Of a stretch of DNA of 12,612 nt, positions 5,891 through 12,612 are shown one piece after another. The notes under the pieces were generated by a model, which had not been told where the DNA came from, did no database searches, and saw only the letters and a list, made by a program, of their open reading frames with translations. Both the position numbers and the translations under genes were made by a program. The stretch comes from Deltaproteobacteria bacterium (GTDB taxonomy: Bacteria > Myxococcota > B64-G9). The stretch lies in NCBI GenBank assembly GCA_030591745.1, contig JAUVAM010000030.1, positions 1 through 12,612 on the forward strand, in the 5' to 3' direction. Each line of letters opens with the position of its first letter. The stretch's first letter is position 1.

Positions 5891-8800
5891 ATGACGGAGC
5901 GTGGTCGAAAGCCTGATAGGAAAAAGCCGAGGAAGCCCAGGAAGGGCCCCCTTCGTCGCTTGATCCGGGCTTTTTCCTGGGTCTTGGGCATCATGGCTGT
6001 TTTTTCTTTGCTGGCCTGGCTTGTGCTCGTCTTCGTTTTCCCCGATGAAAAAGTGCAGAATTTGCTCATCGACGAGGTGGAGCGGCGGACGGGGCTGCGC
6101 ATCGAAGTCGGCGATTTGCAACTCAACATACTCAGTGGACTGATGCTGCGCGACGTGCGCTTGGGCCCCCCGTCCGGCTTCGTTCACCACCCGGTGAAGG
6201 TCGACGGCATCGGGATTGAATACGATTTGACCGACCTCTTGGAGGGTCGGCTGTTGATCCGCAGACTGCGGTTTTTTCGTCCCCAGCTTGTCATCGAGAT
6301 GGATGGGCAAGGCCGAAGCAACTTGCAGGTTTTGGCCGAGGGCGCGAAAGCGCGTCGACAGGCGGCCAAGGAGGATGCCGGTGGGGATGAAACTCAGTTG
6401 GCGGTGGAATTGGAGGACGTGCAGGTCGTCGATTTGAGTCTCAGATTGGTGGGTGGGCCGGTGCAGGCCGATCTGAAGGGGCTTGAACTGTCGCTCAAGG
6501 GGTCTGTTGCGGGAGTACAGGCCACGACCTTGCTGGCGGGCCTGAATTTGCCCGCGCCCGAGCTGCCCAATCTTGAGATCCCTGGACGCGCCAGCATTCG
6601 TTTGGCGGCGAAGGTCAAGGCCCAGATGCAGAGCTGGAACAAATTGTGGGTCCAGGGGGAATTGACCGCGGCAAGCAGGCTGGGGCCGGCGGGTCGGCTT
6701 GCGCCGGGCTTGACGCTTCGTTTGGCGGTTTCGATGGATTTGTCCAAGCAGGAGCTCATCTTTGAGCAAGTGGAGTTGGATTTGGATGCGCGTCCCGCGC
6801 TGCGCGCCACGGGGCGCATGGACCAATGGGACCAGGGTCCGGTTTTCGATCTACAGATCGCGAAATTGGAAACCCAGCTCAAGGCGCTGGAAGATTGGGG
6901 CTTGCCGCCGATACCTGGGATGAAGTTTTCCGGCGGGGTGAGTTTGCAGGATGTCTCACTTGTGGGTCGCTTGGGGTCGCGGGCCTGGCCTCAAGTGCAG
7001 GGTCGGGTCCATGTTGACGATCTGAGCCTTGCATACAAAAAACTTCAACTCGTCAAGGCTCAAGGGAAGCTGGATTTGGCCTTTGCGCCTGGAGCGGAGG
7101 GCGGCGGCGATCTATCTGCCAAGGGCGGGCTCAAAGCCCAAAGTTTGGGGCATTCGAATTTCCATCTGGCCTCGCCAAATCTGGAATTGGACTTGTCGGC
7201 CCGCATGCCTGTCGAGGGATACCAAGAGCGGGGTTCCCGTTTGCGTGGGCGCTTGGATCTGAGGGCGGCCAGGTTGCGCGCAGGTCCCTTGGAGGGAGCG
7301 CAGGCCAAGCTGAATTTACGAATACGGGGTGAGACATGGAGCCTGGACGATTCGGGATTGAATGTCTTAGGACCTTCTCTGAAAGCGACGTGGCGCTTGG
7401 CTTCATGGCGGGTTTTGCGCGAATGGCGAGGGCCTGGCATGGAGGGCGAGTTGGACGGCGGAGGCGAGGATTGGACCTTGGCGTCCAGGTGGGCACTCGC
7501 AAAATTCCAGGGCAAGGCGGCCCTCCGTTTGGATTCCCTGCGGGGACCGCAGGCCGCGCTTCGTGATGGCCAAGTCAGCGCGCGTTGGCGTGGAAGCGGA
7601 TTGCGTCCTGGCTTGCCATTTGATCGGCCACTGGATCTGCAGGTCAAACTCAAAGCAGGTGTTGCGGATGTGTTTCCGGCAGGAATGCATGCCGAGGGAT
7701 TGGAAATTGCGTTGGGCCTGCCGTTGCGTTCCCTGGCCTCGCGGCTCTGGCCCCTCTCTTTTGATTTTTCCGCGAGGAAGGGAAGGCTCAAGCTGCCTCA
7801 GCTTGAGTCGGACTTGCGTGCGCCAGGGCGGGTGGATCTGAAGGGGCAGGTGACCCTGGGTTTCGCGACGCGGACATTGGAAATTCATCAGCTGAGATTG
7901 GACATAGAGAAAATTCTTGCCATGGAGGCCAAGGGGGGCTTGGACCTGGGCGGATCGACTCTGGACTTGAGCTTTTCCACCGATCCCCATCGACTGGAGG
8001 CGGTACGCGCAACCTTGCCGGATGACTTGGCGTCTCGTTTGCCTCGGATGACTGGGCAGGTGGTGCTGGGCGGCAGGCTTCATGGGAAACTGCCGAGGTC
8101 TTGGCATTGGCGAAGTCTGGTGAACGGTCAAAGCGGTTTTAAGGCCGAACTCAAGATCCGGCACAGTGATTGTAATGTGCATTGGCCCGAGCGCGGGTTG
8201 GAGCTCGAGAAACTGGACGGTACGGTGCAACTGCTCATCGGCACCGCGGCGGGTCGCACGGAGTCCCAACTGGACCTTCGGCTGGGACGGGGTCGCTGGG
8301 CGGGTGCTCCGCTGACGGTCGAGGATCTTTCGCTGGCTTTGGCCGCCACCTTCGACGGCGAGCATTTGGGGTCCGATGGTCGATTGGCGATTCGGCGACT
8401 GACCGCCGAGGCACATTGGCCCGAGGCACTCGTTGATTTGGAGCTTGGTGGTGTGGTGCAACTCATAGGAAAAAAAGAGTTCAGGCTGGATGAGCTGAGC
8501 TTGCGTTCACCCGCCATGGGATTGGATTTTGGGTTGTCAGGCCAGGTGGTGAGACCGGTGGCGGCAAAGCATTGGAGCGAATGGCGTCTGGCCATTCGGA
8601 CCCATGGCTCCTTAAGTCCACCCAAGTCTCTGCGTTTGCCAGGTCAGATGCGCATGCAAGGTGGTGCTGGTTTTGAGATGGCCATCAAGAGCCAAGGCGC
8701 GGGTATCGTTCGAGGCTTGGGCAAGCTGACGGCGAAAGGGCTCGGCATCCAGGGGCCGGGTTTTTCCATTCAGGGGGCCGAGGGTGGAATACAGGTGGAC

Positions 8801-9532
8801 CAGCGCTTGGCTATCTACCCCGCGCCTGGCCTGTTGGTGGCGAAATCCTCGGATGCCTCGGGCTCCGCGGGAAAGCGGGGCGGGCGATCTTCTGCTTATG
8901 ATCAGGCATTGAGGCCTTTGAAGGGAGATTCGCGCGGTTTTGGTATTTCTTCCATCCGGTTGGGGCGGCTTGAGTTTTCCGACATGGTGGGCAATTTGGA
9001 ATTGGGCGGAGGGGTGCTCAGCCTGGGTAGCTTACGCTTCGCTTTTTTGGAAGGCGATGTGGTTGCGGACACTTCCTTGATTTTAGCTCCACCCGGCACG
9101 AGGCGTCTGGAGTTAGACGCGGACATGAGTGGTATCGATTTTTCTCGCCTCTCGGATCTGAGTATGACCGGATCCAGCGATGTCAGCGGCAACACACGAC
9201 TCATGGTGGACTGGGGCGAAAAAGCCTTCGCCAGCGAGCTCAACTTGACCCGCATTGGCAGGCAAACCCTGGAGGCTTTGCTCTTGGCGGTGGACCAGAA
9301 AGAGGCTAACCCGGGGGTGCTCAAGCTGCGCCGCTTTTTAGCTGACTACAAGGTGGCGCCTCGCCGGGTGGAGATGGTGATTCGTTATGGCCTGGCCAGC
9401 ATGCGAAGCGAATTCAACATGGGCTTGAGGGCCAAGGCGGCCGCCGGGTTCATCGATGGGTTTGCAGGGGACACCTTCAGCCTGGCCCATCTGCCGGTCA
9501 GCGGGTTTTTGTCAAAATATCTAGATTTTTGA
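5891..9532 (+). CDS. AsmA/YdbH-like inner-membrane-anchored envelope protein
   Basis: This 1213-residue protein belongs by pattern to the AsmA-like superfamily (AsmA, TamB, YhdP, YdbH), whose long beta-groove is thought to carry phospholipids between the two membranes. A very basic N-tail (residues 5-27) precedes one transmembrane helix (about 28-50). Then comes a typical AsmA N-domain: RRTGLRIEVGDLQLNILSG (65-83), LRDVRLGPPSGF, a DLLEGRLLIRRLRFFRPQL stretch and DGQGRSNLQVL. The rest is strand after strand of alternating polar and hydrophobic residues with repeated 'G.L.L......L...' patterns, as expected for a beta-groove facing the periplasm. The closing 200 residues resemble the C-terminal domain of this superfamily. 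ATG 5891 is chosen; a TTG at 5882 is in frame, and neither start has a good ribosome-binding site. The exact subfamily is uncertain, and YdbH is favoured partly by the DUF1318-like neighbour. Confidence 0.8.
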   Translation: MTERGRKPDRKKPRKPRKGPLRRLIRAFSWVLGIMAVFSLLAWLVLVFVFPDEKVQNLLIDEVERRTGLRIEVGDLQLNILSGLMLRDVRLGPPSGFVHHPVKVDGIGIEYDLTDLLEGRLLIRRLRFFRPQLVIEMDGQGRSNLQVLAEGAKARRQAAKEDAGGDETQLAVELEDVQVVDLSLRLVGGPVQADLKGLELSLKGSVAGVQATTLLAGLNLPAPELPNLEIPGRASIRLAAKVKAQMQSWNKLWVQGELTAASRLGPAGRLAPGLTLRLAVSMDLSKQELIFEQVELDLDARPALRATGRMDQWDQGPVFDLQIAKLETQLKALEDWGLPPIPGMKFSGGVSLQDVSLVGRLGSRAWPQVQGRVHVDDLSLAYKKLQLVKAQGKLDLAFAPGAEGGGDLSAKGGLKAQSLGHSNFHLASPNLELDLSARMPVEGYQERGSRLRGRLDLRAARLRAGPLEGAQAKLNLRIRGETWSLDDSGLNVLGPSLKATWRLASWRVLREWRGPGMEGELDGGGEDWTLASRWALAKFQGKAALRLDSLRGPQAALRDGQVSARWRGSGLRPGLPFDRPLDLQVKLKAGVADVFPAGMHAEGLEIALGLPLRSLASRLWPLSFDFSARKGRLKLPQLESDLRAPGRVDLKGQVTLGFATRTLEIHQLRLDIEKILAMEAKGGLDLGGSTLDLSFSTDPHRLEAVRATLPDDLASRLPRMTGQVVLGGRLHGKLPRSWHWRSLVNGQSGFKAELKIRHSDCNVHWPERGLELEKLDGTVQLLIGTAAGRTESQLDLRLGRGRWAGAPLTVEDLSLALAATFDGEHLGSDGRLAIRRLTAEAHWPEALVDLELGGVVQLIGKKEFRLDELSLRSPAMGLDFGLSGQVVRPVAAKHWSEWRLAIRTHGSLSPPKSLRLPGQMRMQGGAGFEMAIKSQGAGIVRGLGKLTAKGLGIQGPGFSIQGAEGGIQVDQRLAIYPAPGLLVAKSSDASGSAGKRGGRSSAYDQALRPLKGDSRGFGISSIRLGRLEFSDMVGNLELGGGVLSLGSLRFAFLEGDVVADTSLILAPPGTRRLELDADMSGIDFSRLSDLSMTGSSDVSGNTRLMVDWGEKAFASELNLTRIGRQTLEALLLAVDQKEANPGVLKLRRFLADYKVAPRRVEMVIRYGLASMRSEFNMGLRAKAAAGFIDGFAGDTFSLAHLPVSGFLSKYLDF

Positions 9533-9537
9533 AACGG

Positions 9538-10119
9538 CTAGGGTTTTCGCGACCAGGTTCCGTCTTCCGATTGGATCCAGTGGCCAATGCTTGAGGCATC
9601 CCGATTCATGCGAGCGTAGGCTGTCCGGACTTGCTTTAAGTCGTCGCGGGTCAGGTCCGGGGATGTGGTCACCACGAACTCCAGCAGGGTCTCTCTGCTG
9701 GCGTTTTCGCTTTTCAGCTGACGGGCGATGCGTTCGGCCACCGGGGCATCTTGGCCGGCCTCGCAAGGCCTGGTGTGGAGCAGGCCGTCGGCACCCTCAC
9801 CCAGGCAACCGGCCAGCTTGAGCTCATCGATGTCATCCTGGTTGAATTGTTGGGTTTGGCGGGCCTCAATGGCCTGCTGCCGGATTTGGTGGAAACTTGG
9901 GGCGGGTTGGCTTTGCCCCTCGGCGTCCACGGATCTGACCGAGGCCACCATTTGCAGATCCCGGTCCAGTTCCTGATAGGAGCCCAAGATCTGGTTTTCT
10001 AAGGCGGTGCGCTCATCCACTACGTTGATGCGGGCCTTGACGCAGGCTATCGCCATCAGGGAGCAAAGCCCGATAAACACCCACGCTCCCATGCGAAACT
10101 GCTTCGGGCGGCTGACCAT
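9538..10119 (-). CDS. DUF1318 (YdbL)-like lipoprotein
   Basis: This is a 193-residue lipoprotein. A basic start and hydrophobic stretch (11-25) end at a possible lipobox MAIAC with Cys26. After it come INVVDERTALENQILGSYQE (31-50), a Gln-rich middle, a region with two cysteines (105 and 119), and a C-terminal end of helix plus GHWIQSEDGTWSRKP (179-193). The TALE-QILGSY segment and the closing G-W-x-Q-x-x-DGxW-x-RK signature recall DUF1318 proteins, the family of E. coli YdbL, a periplasmic partner of YdbH. That match is from memory and is an inference. ATG 10119 is preceded by a near-perfect GGAGG; an in-frame ATG 39 nt upstream falls inside the previous gene's end. The gene follows the smaller cysteine-rich lipoprotein by 20 bp (operon) and converges on the AsmA-like gene with 5 bp between stops. 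Confidence 0.75.
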   Translation of the reverse strand: MVSRPKQFRMGAWVFIGLCSLMAIACVKARINVVDERTALENQILGSYQELDRDLQMVASVRSVDAEGQSQPAPSFHQIRQQAIEARQTQQFNQDDIDELKLAGCLGEGADGLLHTRPCEAGQDAPVAERIARQLKSENASRETLLEFVVTTSPDLTRDDLKQVRTAYARMNRDASSIGHWIQSEDGTWSRKP

Positions 10120-10139
10120 GCTCCCCCTCCGGGTATGGT

Positions 10140-10907
10140 TCAATTGGCTTGCTGGCATTGACTGGCGGCGGCCGAGTTCACGACGCCGTCTGAGAACATG
10201 TCCTCATTCCATTGAACCATGCGGCAGAATTTTTTGGTGAGCAAGGGGCAGAATCGATAGCAGATGCAGCTGCAGCACTTGGCATAGTCTTCGTAGTCGC
10301 ACACGGCGTAGTCGACATCGCTGCCGGAGGCGGGACATGCAACCCCGGTCCCGGGATCGGCTCCGGCGTCTGTACATGAATCCGTACAATTATCGCCCCA
10401 CTGCGCCTCGTCGTCGCATCTGAGGTTTGCGCCAAAGGGTGCCATGGGAGCACAGCGGTAACCCTTGGGACAGGATGCGTCAGATAGGCATTCCTTGGTG
10501 CAGTAGCCCGAGCAGCCGTAGGCCGCACTGCCCTCTTCCGAGGCGCCTGCAGCGCCCTGGCATTCGGTGCGGGGCACATCGCTCGCGCAACGGCCGTTTA
10601 CGTGCATATAGGCATCCGGCCCTTCGTCCACCTGGGTCGCCACGCAGATCAGGTTGGTGCATTCCAGCGAAGGCAGCTGAATACAGTCCACGGGGCAGGC
10701 ATCCCGTTCCGGATTGGTTCCGATATCACCCTCTTCTAGTGGATGACACCGGGGCAGGTCGGTACAATCAGTTTTCAGCGTCCCGCTATAGTCAGCAACG
10801 GGCCAACTGAAGGTACAGGGCTGGCCGATGGCCTCATCGGCGCAGTTGGACAATAAGCCTACCAATACAAAGCTGGAGATCAACAGGGCCGCATCGAATA
10901 AACGCAT
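10140..10907 (-). CDS. Cysteine-rich lipoprotein
   Basis: This 255-residue exported protein has no family I can name. The N-terminus MRLFDAALLISSFVLVGLLS is a short hydrophobic signal, followed by N-C, so the lipobox would be LSNC with Cys22 lipidated; Asn at -1 is unusual. The mature part holds about 28 cysteines. A segment YCTKECLSDASCPKGYRC (135-152) has the same C-x(2-5)-D-x-x-C-P-x-G-Y-x-C style as the larger cysteine-rich lipoprotein at 2869-4590. The C-terminal third has a dense cluster, CCSCICYRFCPLLTKKFC (211-228). All of this suggests a disulfide-stabilised surface or periplasmic protein; metal binding by the terminal cluster is possible but untested. ATG 10907 has GGAGAG about 8 nt upstream; a longer in-frame start 66 nt upstream lacks a signal peptide. 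It is first in an operon with the DUF1318-like gene. Confidence 0.8.
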   Translation of the reverse strand: MRLFDAALLISSFVLVGLLSNCADEAIGQPCTFSWPVADYSGTLKTDCTDLPRCHPLEEGDIGTNPERDACPVDCIQLPSLECTNLICVATQVDEGPDAYMHVNGRCASDVPRTECQGAAGASEEGSAAYGCSGYCTKECLSDASCPKGYRCAPMAPFGANLRCDDEAQWGDNCTDSCTDAGADPGTGVACPASGSDVDYAVCDYEDYAKCCSCICYRFCPLLTKKFCRMVQWNEDMFSDGVVNSAAASQCQQAN

Positions 10908-10947
10908 AAGGGTCTCTCCCGAGAACTGTTTTCTTGTACTTATATGA

Positions 10948-11023
10948 CCCTCAAGGGCTAGCATATGTCCCAATTTGGAACAAGAAAAAAAAAGGAAAAT
11001 CAGGCTGCTGCGGCACTTGAGGG
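10948..11023. promoter_or_regulatory. Repeated CTTGAGGG octamer, possible operator pair
   Basis: CCCTCAAG (10948-10955, inside CCCTCAAGGG, itself a dyad with 4-bp arms) and its reverse complement CTTGAGGG (11016-11023) lie between the two divergent operons. The first copy falls just upstream of the minus-strand -10-like TATAAG. The second lies about 14 bp upstream of the plus-strand TTGACA. Shared regulation of both operons is possible; the evidence is positional only. Confidence 0.3.
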
Positions 11024-11036
11024 CAATGAAAATTCC

Positions 11037-11063
11037 TTGACATGCCTCAGGGGGCCATACTAA
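11037..11063 (+). promoter_or_regulatory. Candidate sigma-70 promoter of the beta-barrel operon
   Basis: A perfect TTGACA (11037-11042) is followed after 15 bp by TACTAA (11058-11063), a weak -10 with short spacing. A start near 11070 would give a leader of about 90 nt before GTG 11159. The exact -35 match supports the call; the -10 does not. Confidence 0.4.
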
Positions 11064-11158
11064 CCTTCCAATTCAATTATGTCTCAATTTCTCGAAGGTT
11101 TAGCTGGTTTGGCTTGGAATCAAACATGCAATCCGTTTGCATATCGAGAGGCATCCAC

Positions 11159-11842
11159 GTGAAAAAATTCTCGATGCTGCTGGCTGTGCTGACCTTGATG
11201 GGGACGACTTCTTGGGCCACGGCTCAAGATGAGGACGCTCGAACCCTCAGGGAACGCATCAAGAGTGTGTCTAATCGCTTATTCGACAAGAGCGGTCGGG
11301 TGGAATTGAGTTTGTTCCCCATGACCAGCTTGAGTCTGAATGATGCCTTCTACCAGAAGTTTGGTGGAGGTCTTTCGGCTGCCTATTTTTTCACTGAGTC
11401 GATGGGCGCCCAGGTCATGCTCACCTACAGTCTGAATGTGGAAACGTCCAATGCCGCATACTTCGGGCGAAAAGAAGAGTATGTGCCCTACGCCGGCAAG
11501 CGGAGTATTCTGGCCAACGCGGATTTCATTTGGGCTCCGCTTTACGGCAAGATCAACTTGGCCTCCGAGTTCGTGATGCATTTTGATACCTACCTGATGA
11601 TTGGGCTGGGCGTGCTGGGCTCCGAGCAGGTGGATGGTTCCAACTTTGGTTTTGCAGGTGACGTGGGCTTGGGCCTGCGTTTTTTCTTCAGCCGGATGTT
11701 TGCCCTGAAGCTGGAGATCAAAGACTACATGGTCTTCAACGATGCGGTGAGCTTTCGGTCCCAAGAGATGGCCGACGTGCAGCACCAATTGTATTTCAAC
11801 CTGGGTCTGAGCATGTTCTTCCTGGGCGATGAGGAGGGCTGA
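11159..11842 (+). CDS. Outer-membrane beta-barrel protein, first of tandem pair
   Basis: This 227-residue protein starts at a GTG and has the signal peptide MKKFSMLLAVLTLMGTTSWATA, cleaved before QDED (after Ala22). The mature part begins with a short charged helix containing ERIKSV (32-37), then about eight amphipathic strands with aromatic girdles: SLNDAFYQKFGGG (59-71), WAPLYGKINL (125-134), HFDTYLMIGLGVLG (141-154), GLGLRFFFS (171-179) and LYFNLGLSMFFLG (211-223). This is the pattern of the small outer-membrane beta-barrel domain family common in Myxococcota (OMP_myx type), to which I believe the gliding-motility proteins GltA/GltB are related. That last link is inference. The GTG is preferred because it directly starts the signal peptide and has a GAGAGG box nearby. 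An ATG 33 nt upstream lacks one. The next, paralogous gene starts 4 bp after the stop. Confidence 0.85.
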   Translation: MKKFSMLLAVLTLMGTTSWATAQDEDARTLRERIKSVSNRLFDKSGRVELSLFPMTSLSLNDAFYQKFGGGLSAAYFFTESMGAQVMLTYSLNVETSNAAYFGRKEEYVPYAGKRSILANADFIWAPLYGKINLASEFVMHFDTYLMIGLGVLGSEQVDGSNFGFAGDVGLGLRFFFSRMFALKLEIKDYMVFNDAVSFRSQEMADVQHQLYFNLGLSMFFLGDEEG

Positions 11843-11846
11843 GGCC

Positions 11847-12596
11847 ATGATCCGACGGCAAGCCATCTGGAGTTTGGTCCTGGGTCTGGCCCTGTGTTTT
11901 TGTGTGCCTTCATCTGCTTTCGGGCAGGATAAGGCCGATAAGGCCGACAAAGCCAAGACCAGCACCAAGGCCAAGGTCAGCAAGGGGAAGAAAACGGTAG
12001 AGGTGCAGGAGGATCGCATCAAGAGTGTGCAGCGCAAAGTTATTCTCAAAGCCGGGCGCTGGGAACTGCAGCCGACCTTTGCCCTCAGCTTGAACGATGC
12101 ATTCTACCAGAAGATGGGTGGCGGGGCGTCGGTGGTCTACCACCCCGTCGACAATCTGGGCATCGAGTTTCATGGCGTGTATGTGGGCACCATCCAGACC
12201 GACATGGTGGGCTATTTCCAGCAGGCCAACGAGGCGCTGCCCAAGGTGTCGAACCTGCGCTACTACTTGACGGGTGGGCTGCAGTGGTCGCCCCTGTACG
12301 GCAAGCTGAGTTTTGTCTCTGATGATATTGTGCATTTCGACGCCTATCTCTTGGCGGGCTTCGGTTTGGCCTATACGGAAACCGGCGCCAAGTTTGCGTC
12401 CTCCTTTGGCATCGGCCTGCGCTACTTTTTCAGCAGCTGGCTGGCAATCAAATTTGAAGTGCGTGATCTGATCTACACCGAGACATTCCAGCTGGACGTC
12501 TCCCGCACCGAGTTTTCGGATATTCAGAACCACGTCATGTTCATGGCCGGCGTGGGCTTCTACCTGCCCACCAGTTTCGATTACCGCTACCAATAG
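11847..12596 (+). CDS. Outer-membrane beta-barrel protein, second of tandem pair
   Basis: This 249-residue paralogue of the preceding gene has the signal peptide MIRRQAIWSLVLGLALCFCV...SAFG, cleaved before QDKAD. Unlike its partner it then has a Lys/Ala/Asp-rich low-complexity linker (27-52), partly built from a 9-bp tandem repeat. The barrel follows, with the same landmarks: DRIKSV (56-61), SLNDAFYQKMGGG (81-93), WSPLYGKLSF (147-156), HFDAYLLAGFGLAY (163-176) and GIGLRYFFS (188-196). It ends with an aromatic-rich C-terminus (FDYRYQ), whereas typical BAM signals end in Phe. ATG 11847 is preceded by AGGAGG (overlapping the end of the upstream gene) at about 9 nt, so translational coupling is likely. 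An in-frame ATG 18 nt upstream is less suitable. The basic linker may contact peptidoglycan or a partner; this is unproven. Confidence 0.87.
   Translation: MIRRQAIWSLVLGLALCFCVPSSAFGQDKADKADKAKTSTKAKVSKGKKTVEVQEDRIKSVQRKVILKAGRWELQPTFALSLNDAFYQKMGGGASVVYHPVDNLGIEFHGVYVGTIQTDMVGYFQQANEALPKVSNLRYYLTGGLQWSPLYGKLSFVSDDIVHFDAYLLAGFGLAYTETGAKFASSFGIGLRYFFSSWLAIKFEVRDLIYTETFQLDVSRTEFSDIQNHVMFMAGVGFYLPTSFDYRYQ
11928..11954 (+). repeat. Three 9-bp tandem repeats encoding DKA
   Basis: GATAAGGCC occurs twice exactly and a third time as GACAAAGCC, encoding DKA three times right after the signal peptide of the second beta-barrel protein. Slippage at such an array could vary linker length between strains without breaking the frame. 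Confidence 0.6.
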
Positions 12597-12599
12597 GCC

Positions 12600-12606
12600 G
12601 GGAGAG
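12600..12606 (+). promoter_or_regulatory. Possible ribosome-binding site of a following gene
   Basis: GGGAGAG follows the stop of the second beta-barrel gene by 3 bp. A start codon would lie just beyond the window edge, which suggests the barrel operon continues. No start codon is visible, so this is speculative. Confidence 0.3.
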
Positions 12607-12612
12607 AAGCGA

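Larger units (their letters stand above)
10908..11158. other. Divergent regulatory intergenic region (251 bp)
   Basis: This gap separates the minus-strand cysteine-rich/DUF1318-like operon from the plus-strand beta-barrel operon. It holds a minus-strand -10-like TATAAG (10939-10944), an octamer repeated in opposite orientation (10948 and 11016), a near-palindrome TCCCAATTTGGA (10968-10979), an A-tract around 10983-10993 and a plus-strand TTGACA (11037-11042). A frame open upstream of the first barrel gene (from 11042) lacks a ribosome-binding site and is probably not translated. Confidence 0.6.

Noticed and set aside
7403..8461. 352-codon open frame on the minus strand within the AsmA-like gene
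   Set aside because: It is rich in Gln, Arg and Pro, as expected from the antisense of Leu/Gly/Asp-rich coding sequence. It has no recognisable motif, while the sense protein has coherent beta-strand periodicity along its whole length.
11042..11158. Upstream extension of the first beta-barrel reading frame
   Set aside because: It would place about 39 extra residues before a perfect signal peptide, lacks a ribosome-binding site and overlaps the likely promoter.
11910..12593. 227-codon open frame opposite the second beta-barrel gene
   Set aside because: It is antisense to a gene with a signal peptide, a close paralogue next door and a good ribosome-binding site. Its composition is artefact-like.
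1..12612. CRISPR, tRNA, rRNA, transposase or integrase genes
   Set aside because: I looked for regular repeat-spacer structure, mobile-element proteins and RNA gene landmarks on both strands and saw none.

Overview
The window looks like a chromosomal segment from a high-GC Gram-negative bacterium of the former Deltaproteobacteria, most plausibly a myxobacterium or a relative (Myxococcota/Bradymonadota). This rests on cysteine-rich 'dickkopf-like' surface lipoproteins, a tandem pair of small outer-membrane beta-barrels of the type common in Myxococcota, several lipoproteins with short signal peptides, and TTG/GTG starts. Taxonomy is inferred from protein style only. There are no rRNAs, tRNAs, transposases, CRISPR arrays or phage genes. 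The ten genes are densely packed, and the longest gap is about 250 bp.

Layout. (1) Positions 1-2033, minus strand: a two-gene catabolic operon with a knotted-type carbamoyltransferase followed 4 bp later by carbamate kinase, ending at a good hairpin terminator at the window edge. Together they could turn a carbamoylated amino compound into carbamoyl phosphate and then ATP + NH3 + CO2. No deiminase is present, so the substrate is open. (2) Positions 2176-4934, plus strand: a TPR lipoprotein, a 573-residue lipoprotein with about 80 cysteines, and a small protein with a C-terminal ribbon-helix-helix-like segment. (3) Positions 4945-5715, minus strand: an exported protein of unknown function, convergent with group 2. 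(4) Positions 5891-9532, plus strand: a 1213-residue AsmA/YdbH-type inner-membrane-anchored protein, a likely envelope lipid-transport bridge. (5) Positions 9538-10907, minus strand: a two-gene operon with a second cysteine-rich lipoprotein and a lipoprotein resembling the DUF1318 (YdbL) family. It converges on the AsmA-like gene with only 5 bp between the stops. (6) Positions 11159-12596, plus strand: two tandem paralogous outer-membrane beta-barrel proteins, translationally coupled, probably continuing into another gene beyond the window.

Apart from the carbamoyl-phosphate pair and the putative ribbon-helix-helix protein, all seven other genes encode predicted exported or envelope-anchored proteins: four lipoproteins, one periplasmic protein, one membrane-anchored AsmA-like protein and two beta-barrels make eight including the AsmA-like protein. 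The most interesting points are the AsmA-like/DUF1318-like neighbourhood, which recalls the E. coli ydbH-ynbE-ydbL module; the carbamoyltransferase, whose substrate-binding motif does not match the well-known knotted subfamilies; and the operon joining a giant cysteine-rich lipoprotein to a putative ribbon-helix-helix protein. I did not find a clear-cut new defence or mobile system.
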